Assembly: GCA_002366565.1 (NCBI GenBank)
Contig: DFBJ01000012.1
Span: 62,001-126,000, forward strand
Origin: Bacteriovoracaceae bacterium UBA3083
Lineage (GTDB): Bacteria; Bdellovibrionota; Bacteriovoracia; Bacteriovoracales; Bacteriovoracaceae
Reading direction: 5' to 3'
DNA: 64,000 nt
The position numbers and the translations under genes are program-made. Positions 60,842 through 64,000 of the stretch are shown in pieces. The notes beneath the pieces were generated by a model that worked only from the letters and a program-made list of their open reading frames with translations, searched no databases and was not told the origin of the DNA. How positions within the stretch are numbered: the stretch's first letter is position 1; each line of letters starts with the position of its first letter.

Positions 60842-62266
60842 ATGAATATTTCAAAAATAATTGTTATGACATTTTTTATTCTAAGCTCTTTAAGTAGCTT
60901 TGGTGATAACTCTATAGAGAATGACACTACTCTTACTTCTACCGAAAGTGAGAGTACAAACTCTGAGAGAAATCTTCTTTTGAATGAAGAAGAGTTATCT
61001 CTACCTGAGCAATTAGAACAAGGACAAAGAATAGAAACTTTTCAGGAACTTTTGCAAAACCCTCGCCTTAGGTCTGGTGGTGGATTCTCAAGTGGCGGAG
61101 GCGGCAACAGTGTTGTTTGCTACTCGAAGAACGGAAAGCTAACAGAAGTGTCACTACTCGATTATTATGAAGGTATTCGTAAAGATAACTCACTAGTGAA
61201 AGAAATAAATCTTCCTGGAGATAATGTTGAAGACAAAATTGTTAATGCATTATCAACTCTTGAGAAGGAATATCCACGTCTAATAACTAAATTAAAGAAT
61301 AGAGCGCTTTGGCTACATTCTAATATTGATACTTACCTTATTGATTCAAAAGAGGGGAAGCTCTCGCCTGTGTACGATATGAACATTCCATTCGTACCAC
61401 AGTTTAACGAAGAAGGTGATCAGTGTCAGATTGTTAGATTTGCTGTTCAATCAAAAGAACATGTTGAAGGTCAAAAGAAGTTCTTCTTCGTAAAAGACCT
61501 TTATAATCACCCTTTAACTAGTGACACAACTAGGGCAGGGATAATTCTTCATGAAATCATTTATGAAGAGGCCATTTTAAATAACTCTGTTAATAGTGAC
61601 TTTGTTAGATGGTTAACTTATTTAATTAGTTCTAAAAAAATTAGTCAAATGACTTCTAATGAAATTCAAGGTCTTCAGTACCAACCTGGTGGAGAGTTTC
61701 TTGGATCACTTGGAGTTGAAGTTAATACTAGAAGAGTAATGTCATATGACTTTACAGATATTGGCACTAGAGAAAGAGTGTATGCATTAGACATTTATGA
61801 TATTGCGACTCCTCACGGGAATATCTCTTGTCATAAATTAGGTATTTGTGAGCTATTTGATGGCGAATTCTTAGGTCGAAAAAGAGGTTCTTCAGACTTT
61901 CTACCTCGGTTTAATGTGATGATGAAAAATAATAATATCACACTACCTTTTAGTAAGAATCAGTTAGAAAAGAAAAGAGGTGAAAACCTAATTTTGAGCA
62001 ATGATAATATCGCTAATCGTAAAGATAATATTTGTACTAAAGATGGTGCTTGCGTTGGAGATCTCGTGGGCGTTACTACAGAGAATCACAGAGTAAGTTT
62101 ATCTTATACTGGTGTTATTTCTGGAATCTTTGGAGATGGAAACTTTGCAATTGAAGTTATCGACGGAAGATTTGATATTCTTGGAAATGATATTAACTTA
62201 AATGCACTATATGATTATAAGAAAAAAGTAGTTCTATATGCAAATAAGAGAGATGTATCTTTCTAA
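60842..62266 (+). CDS. Secreted protein D with Gly-rich region and HExxYxE motif
   Basis: A 474-residue protein with a signal peptide (cleaved near SSFG-D). After an acidic stretch comes RSGGGFSSGGGGNSVVCY (about 76-95), then a conserved-looking core: LLDYYEGI, and GIILHEIIYEEAI (His237), FVRWLTYLISSKKIS. Many Bdellovibrionota exported proteins have this GGGGN..VC...LLD.YEG...LHE..Y.EA order. The HExxYxE piece resembles half of a zinc-protease HExxH site but lacks the second His. The end (380-474) is beta-rich with Cys pairs. Last gene of the operon. Confidence 0.82.
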   Translation: MNISKIIVMTFFILSSLSSFGDNSIENDTTLTSTESESTNSERNLLLNEEELSLPEQLEQGQRIETFQELLQNPRLRSGGGFSSGGGGNSVVCYSKNGKLTEVSLLDYYEGIRKDNSLVKEINLPGDNVEDKIVNALSTLEKEYPRLITKLKNRALWLHSNIDTYLIDSKEGKLSPVYDMNIPFVPQFNEEGDQCQIVRFAVQSKEHVEGQKKFFFVKDLYNHPLTSDTTRAGIILHEIIYEEAILNNSVNSDFVRWLTYLISSKKISQMTSNEIQGLQYQPGGEFLGSLGVEVNTRRVMSYDFTDIGTRERVYALDIYDIATPHGNISCHKLGICELFDGEFLGRKRGSSDFLPRFNVMMKNNNITLPFSKNQLEKKRGENLILSNDNIANRKDNICTKDGACVGDLVGVTTENHRVSLSYTGVISGIFGDGNFAIEVIDGRFDILGNDINLNALYDYKKKVVLYANKRDVSF

Positions 62267-62327
62267 TTAAACTTCTTTTATGACTGTATACTCCCACCAT
62301 TTAAATATTATATCTAAATTTTAAAAT

Positions 62328-62365
62328 ATACTGAGAAAGACTCGAATGTGGAGCTTTCTCAGTAT
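62328..62365 (+). terminator. 12-bp hairpin after the secreted operon
   Basis: ATACTGAGAAAG (62328-62339) pairs perfectly with CTTTCTCAGTAT (62354-62365); three further inner pairs are possible. It lies 62 bases after the protein D stop. The T-tract is delayed (ends TCTCTTTT), so it may be a terminator or an RNA-stability element. Confidence 0.55.
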
Positions 62366-62483
62366 GAATTATCTCTTTTAAATTGAGTTCTTTAGTCCGT
62401 CTTATTCACAAGAAATATTAAGTAGTCTTATTTTTAAATTAGTCCGATAGAAAAAGTATATACGCAATAGTTAGGAGAGTTTC

Positions 62484-62864
62484 TTGAAAGTTATTTTTTT
62501 ATCTTTAATCGTAGTAACTTTTCTATTTTCTTCAATGGCCGGAATATGGAAAGTTTTCTCGAAAGCAGGTATTCCTGGATATTTGGCATTCATTCCTATT
62601 GTAAATTTATTTTTCCTTTGTAAGGTTGCAAATAAAGAATGGTACACAGGCTTCTTATTTTTCATTCCTTTTATTAACTTATTATTTTGTTTTCTTATAT
62701 TTTCAGAAATAGCAAAAAGTTACGGTAGAGGTTCTGGGTTTGCGTTGGGTATGGTTTTTCTCCCAATGTTCTTTATTCCTGTATTAGGATTTATGGCCGA
62801 TCCCATGAAAGAGCTAGACCAAGTTTTAGAATCATTAAGTGATGTTGGTGAGGAAGTTGCTTAG
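62484..62864 (+). CDS. DUF5684-like small membrane protein
   Basis: A 126-residue protein with three hydrophobic segments (about 3-20, 32-48, 52-74 and a fourth at 86-104). The pattern GIWKVFSKAGIPGYLAFIPIVNLFFLCKVANKEWYTGFLF, then IAKSYGRGSGFALGMVFLPMFFIPVLGF, matches DUF5684, sometimes mis-called a signal peptidase. The start is TTG with a perfect AGGAG 6 bases upstream; there is no in-frame ATG before conserved sequence. Function unknown, membrane location clear. Confidence 0.8.
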   Translation: MKVIFLSLIVVTFLFSSMAGIWKVFSKAGIPGYLAFIPIVNLFFLCKVANKEWYTGFLFFIPFINLLFCFLIFSEIAKSYGRGSGFALGMVFLPMFFIPVLGFMADPMKELDQVLESLSDVGEEVA

Positions 62865-62879
62865 TACCTTGCTTAGGTA

Positions 62880-63206
62880 CTAGCAGTTGAAATTCTTCTC
62901 ACCGTCTTCAGTTATCTGATGTTTTGCTTCTTTTTGAATTTCTTTAGACTTAATTTCAGCTTTCCTTGGATCATTTGAAAACACTTTTGTTGGCCCAAAT
63001 TCACGTCTATAGCATTTCTTTTTTGCTGAATCACTTTGGTTTGTCATTCTAAATTGATCGTGGATTTCTGCTCTGTCTGCACATCTATTGCATATCCATT
63101 CTGCATCTATAGTAGGGTTCTTATGAGAAAATCTCTCAACGTCAGGTCCATATAAGAAATTTAAAACTAAAAGATTTCCAAATGCAATTATTACTTGTGA
63201 TAAATT
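62880..63206 (-). pseudogene. 5'-truncated small cysteine-containing gene
   Basis: On the minus strand a frame is open from about 63206 to a stop at 62880-62882. It contains VLNFLYGPDVERFSHKNP, AEWICNRCADRAEIHDQF and CYRREFGPTKVFSNDP, ending KNFNC. Its N-terminal part is hydrophobic, like a signal or TM segment, but no ATG, GTG or TTG precedes it in frame before a stop at 63207-63209; the first usable ATG is about 54 codons from the end. Its upstream part coincides with ISL3 transposase sequence on the other strand (63184 on), so the insertion probably removed the start. Family unknown. Confidence 0.55.
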
Positions 63207-63540
63207 TCATGTCGTTAAACTTTTCAATCATGCTTTAAATAGAATAAGAATTGATGTGATGAAACATCCATATTTTTTGAAATCTAGGAATAGCCCTGTT
63301 CCAAGACTTTAGGTAAGCATCACTTTAGAAGAGATGGCACAAAGTGGAAGAAAGATTGTTCAATCCCTCCGAAAAACAGTAGTGAAATGGCGTCGAGAAA
63401 TATTAAAATATTTTAGAACCATGCTCACTAATGGAGGGACAGAAGGGTATAATCGTCAGACCAAATTAATACAAAGAACGTCCTGCGGATATATAAATTT
63501 TGAAAACTATAGACTTCGTTTAATTTACGATTGTAGATAG
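63184..63540 (+). pseudogene. Remnant of an ISL3-family transposase
   Basis: One frame, interrupted by TAG at 63310-63312, reads AIITCDKFHVVKLFNHALN then RIRIDVMK, the DDE-domain segment with the catalytic-Asp motif (D-x-F-H-V-V-K-L) of ISL3 transposases; after the stop it continues with WRREILKYF, TNGGTEGYN (catalytic-Glu motif) and KLIQRTSCGYINFENYRLRL. The roughly 100 residues normally between the two motifs are missing. Only about 119 of some 400 codons remain; no terminal inverted repeats were found. It is dead and old. Confidence 0.85.
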
Positions 63541-63595
63541 TTTTATTTTTCTTATTTTTTTAAATTACGACTGAGATGTTAATAGTTATATTTTC

Positions 63596-64000
63596 TTACT
63601 TCTCTTTTGTATTAGTTGCTTGTTGATCTGAACTTGTTACTTCGATCACTTCTTTTTCTATAAAATCTATCTCTTCACATAAGCTTAGCATTTTACCTAC
63701 TTGGCCTAGACTATCTGATAAATTACTTCTCATACCTCTAGCTAAATTATCAAATAAGCTAATGAATGTTCTTTTATATCTCACTGGTGCTGGGTGTAGT
63801 TTATCATATGAGTTTGCAAGAACGTTTATATTCTCTTTAGAAGTCTTTTCATCAGCATAATAATTCTTTGAAGCGGCGTCACGTAATTTAGTAGCAAAAT
63901 CCATACATTGATTTTTCTTTGCTGTTGCCTCTTTAAATCCACCTTTGAAGTCATCTTGAATTCCTTGGCAGATTGATTTAGTTACAGTGAAGCATTTTCC
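63596..64000 (-). CDS. Unknown protein, 5' end beyond the window
   Basis: The minus-strand frame is open from the right window edge to a stop at 63596; an internal ATG at 63904 is not preceded by a ribosome site and the frame continues above it (KCFTVTKSICQGIQDDFKGG...), so the gene is partial. About 134 residues are visible: helical, charged, with cysteines at the visible start and near CEEIDFIEKEV, ending in a Ser/Thr/Lys tail. No family recognised. Confidence 0.6.
   Translation of the reverse strand, partial: GKCFTVTKSICQGIQDDFKGGFKEATAKKNQCMDFATKLRDAASKNYYADEKTSKENINVLANSYDKLHPAPVRYKRTFISLFDNLARGMRSNLSDSLGQVGKMLSLCEEIDFIEKEVIEVTSSDQQATNTKEK

Noticed and set aside
62471..62665. Minus-strand 64-codon frame over the DUF5684-like gene
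   Set aside because: Shadow of a better supported plus-strand gene with a strong ribosome site.

Overview
The window looks like a piece of chromosome from a low-GC, Gram-negative member of the Bdellovibrionota, most likely a Bacteriovoracaceae (Halobacteriovorax/Bacteriovorax-like) bacterium. This is inferred from the AT-rich, AGA/TTA-rich codon use, a TIGR02147/DUF4423-type regulator, many lineage-type secreted proteins, abundant beta-barrels and lipoproteins, an LPS (Kdo-transferase-like) gene, and a Lys/Ala-repeat histone-like protein. No rRNA, tRNA, CRISPR array, intact phage or intact transposon was seen.

Layout. 1-2.2 kb: small secreted protein, GNAT acetyltransferase and an HPF-like gene, separated by long gaps. 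2.6-8.1 kb: a tightly packed plus-strand run of HPF-like protein, membrane-anchored Hsp20, and a Gld-type ABC export module (ATPase, ABC-2 permease, GldG-like, DUF4340). 8.2-13.6 kb: APC permease, then a LysR regulator divergent from a four-gene redox operon (MDR oxidoreductase, SnoaL-like, SDR, DUF4437 lipoprotein). 13.9-24.4 kb: housekeeping genes (TrmK-like, fused glycine decarboxylase P protein, RsmJ, PilZ protein, YaaA, YceI, histone-like protein, PfkB kinase, AsnRS). 24.5-33.1 kb: minus-strand DNA-metabolism operon tmk-holB-ricT-sbcD-sbcC preceded by a tandem DUF4339 protein. 33.3-38.5 kb: envelope genes (porin-like barrels, Kdo-transferase-like plus a coupled unknown Rossmann protein, pilin-like peptide). 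38.7-43.3 kb: fatty-acid beta-oxidation pair fadI/fadJ plus an orphan LolC-like permease. 43.4-44.5 kb: three tandem small cysteine-containing secreted paralogues, the middle one decayed. 44.5-52.3 kb: ELWxxDGT lipoprotein, YfhO-like membrane protein, Tex, a DAO-type oxidoreductase and a Kazal-inhibitor lipoprotein. 52.4-56.3 kb: beta-barrel plus giant lipoprotein operon.

57.0-62.3 kb is the most unusual region: a TIGR02147-type regulator diverges, across a 9-bp inverted repeat, from a four-gene operon encoding only signal-peptide proteins. The first two are paralogues with a beta-sandwich-like half and a helical half, the third is largely helical, and the fourth has a Gly-rich region and an HExxYxE motif. 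No function can be assigned; a secreted, coordinately regulated envelope or predation-related module is the best candidate for an undescribed system. The right end (62.9-63.5 kb) carries a decayed ISL3-family transposase that appears to have cut off the 5' end of a neighbouring small gene, and the window ends inside another gene.

Genes largely run as short overlapping operons, and several convergent pairs share bidirectional hairpins. Starts were moved from the longest reading frame where a Shine-Dalgarno or signal peptide made an internal start clearly better. Function calls come from motif recognition only; no database search was run.
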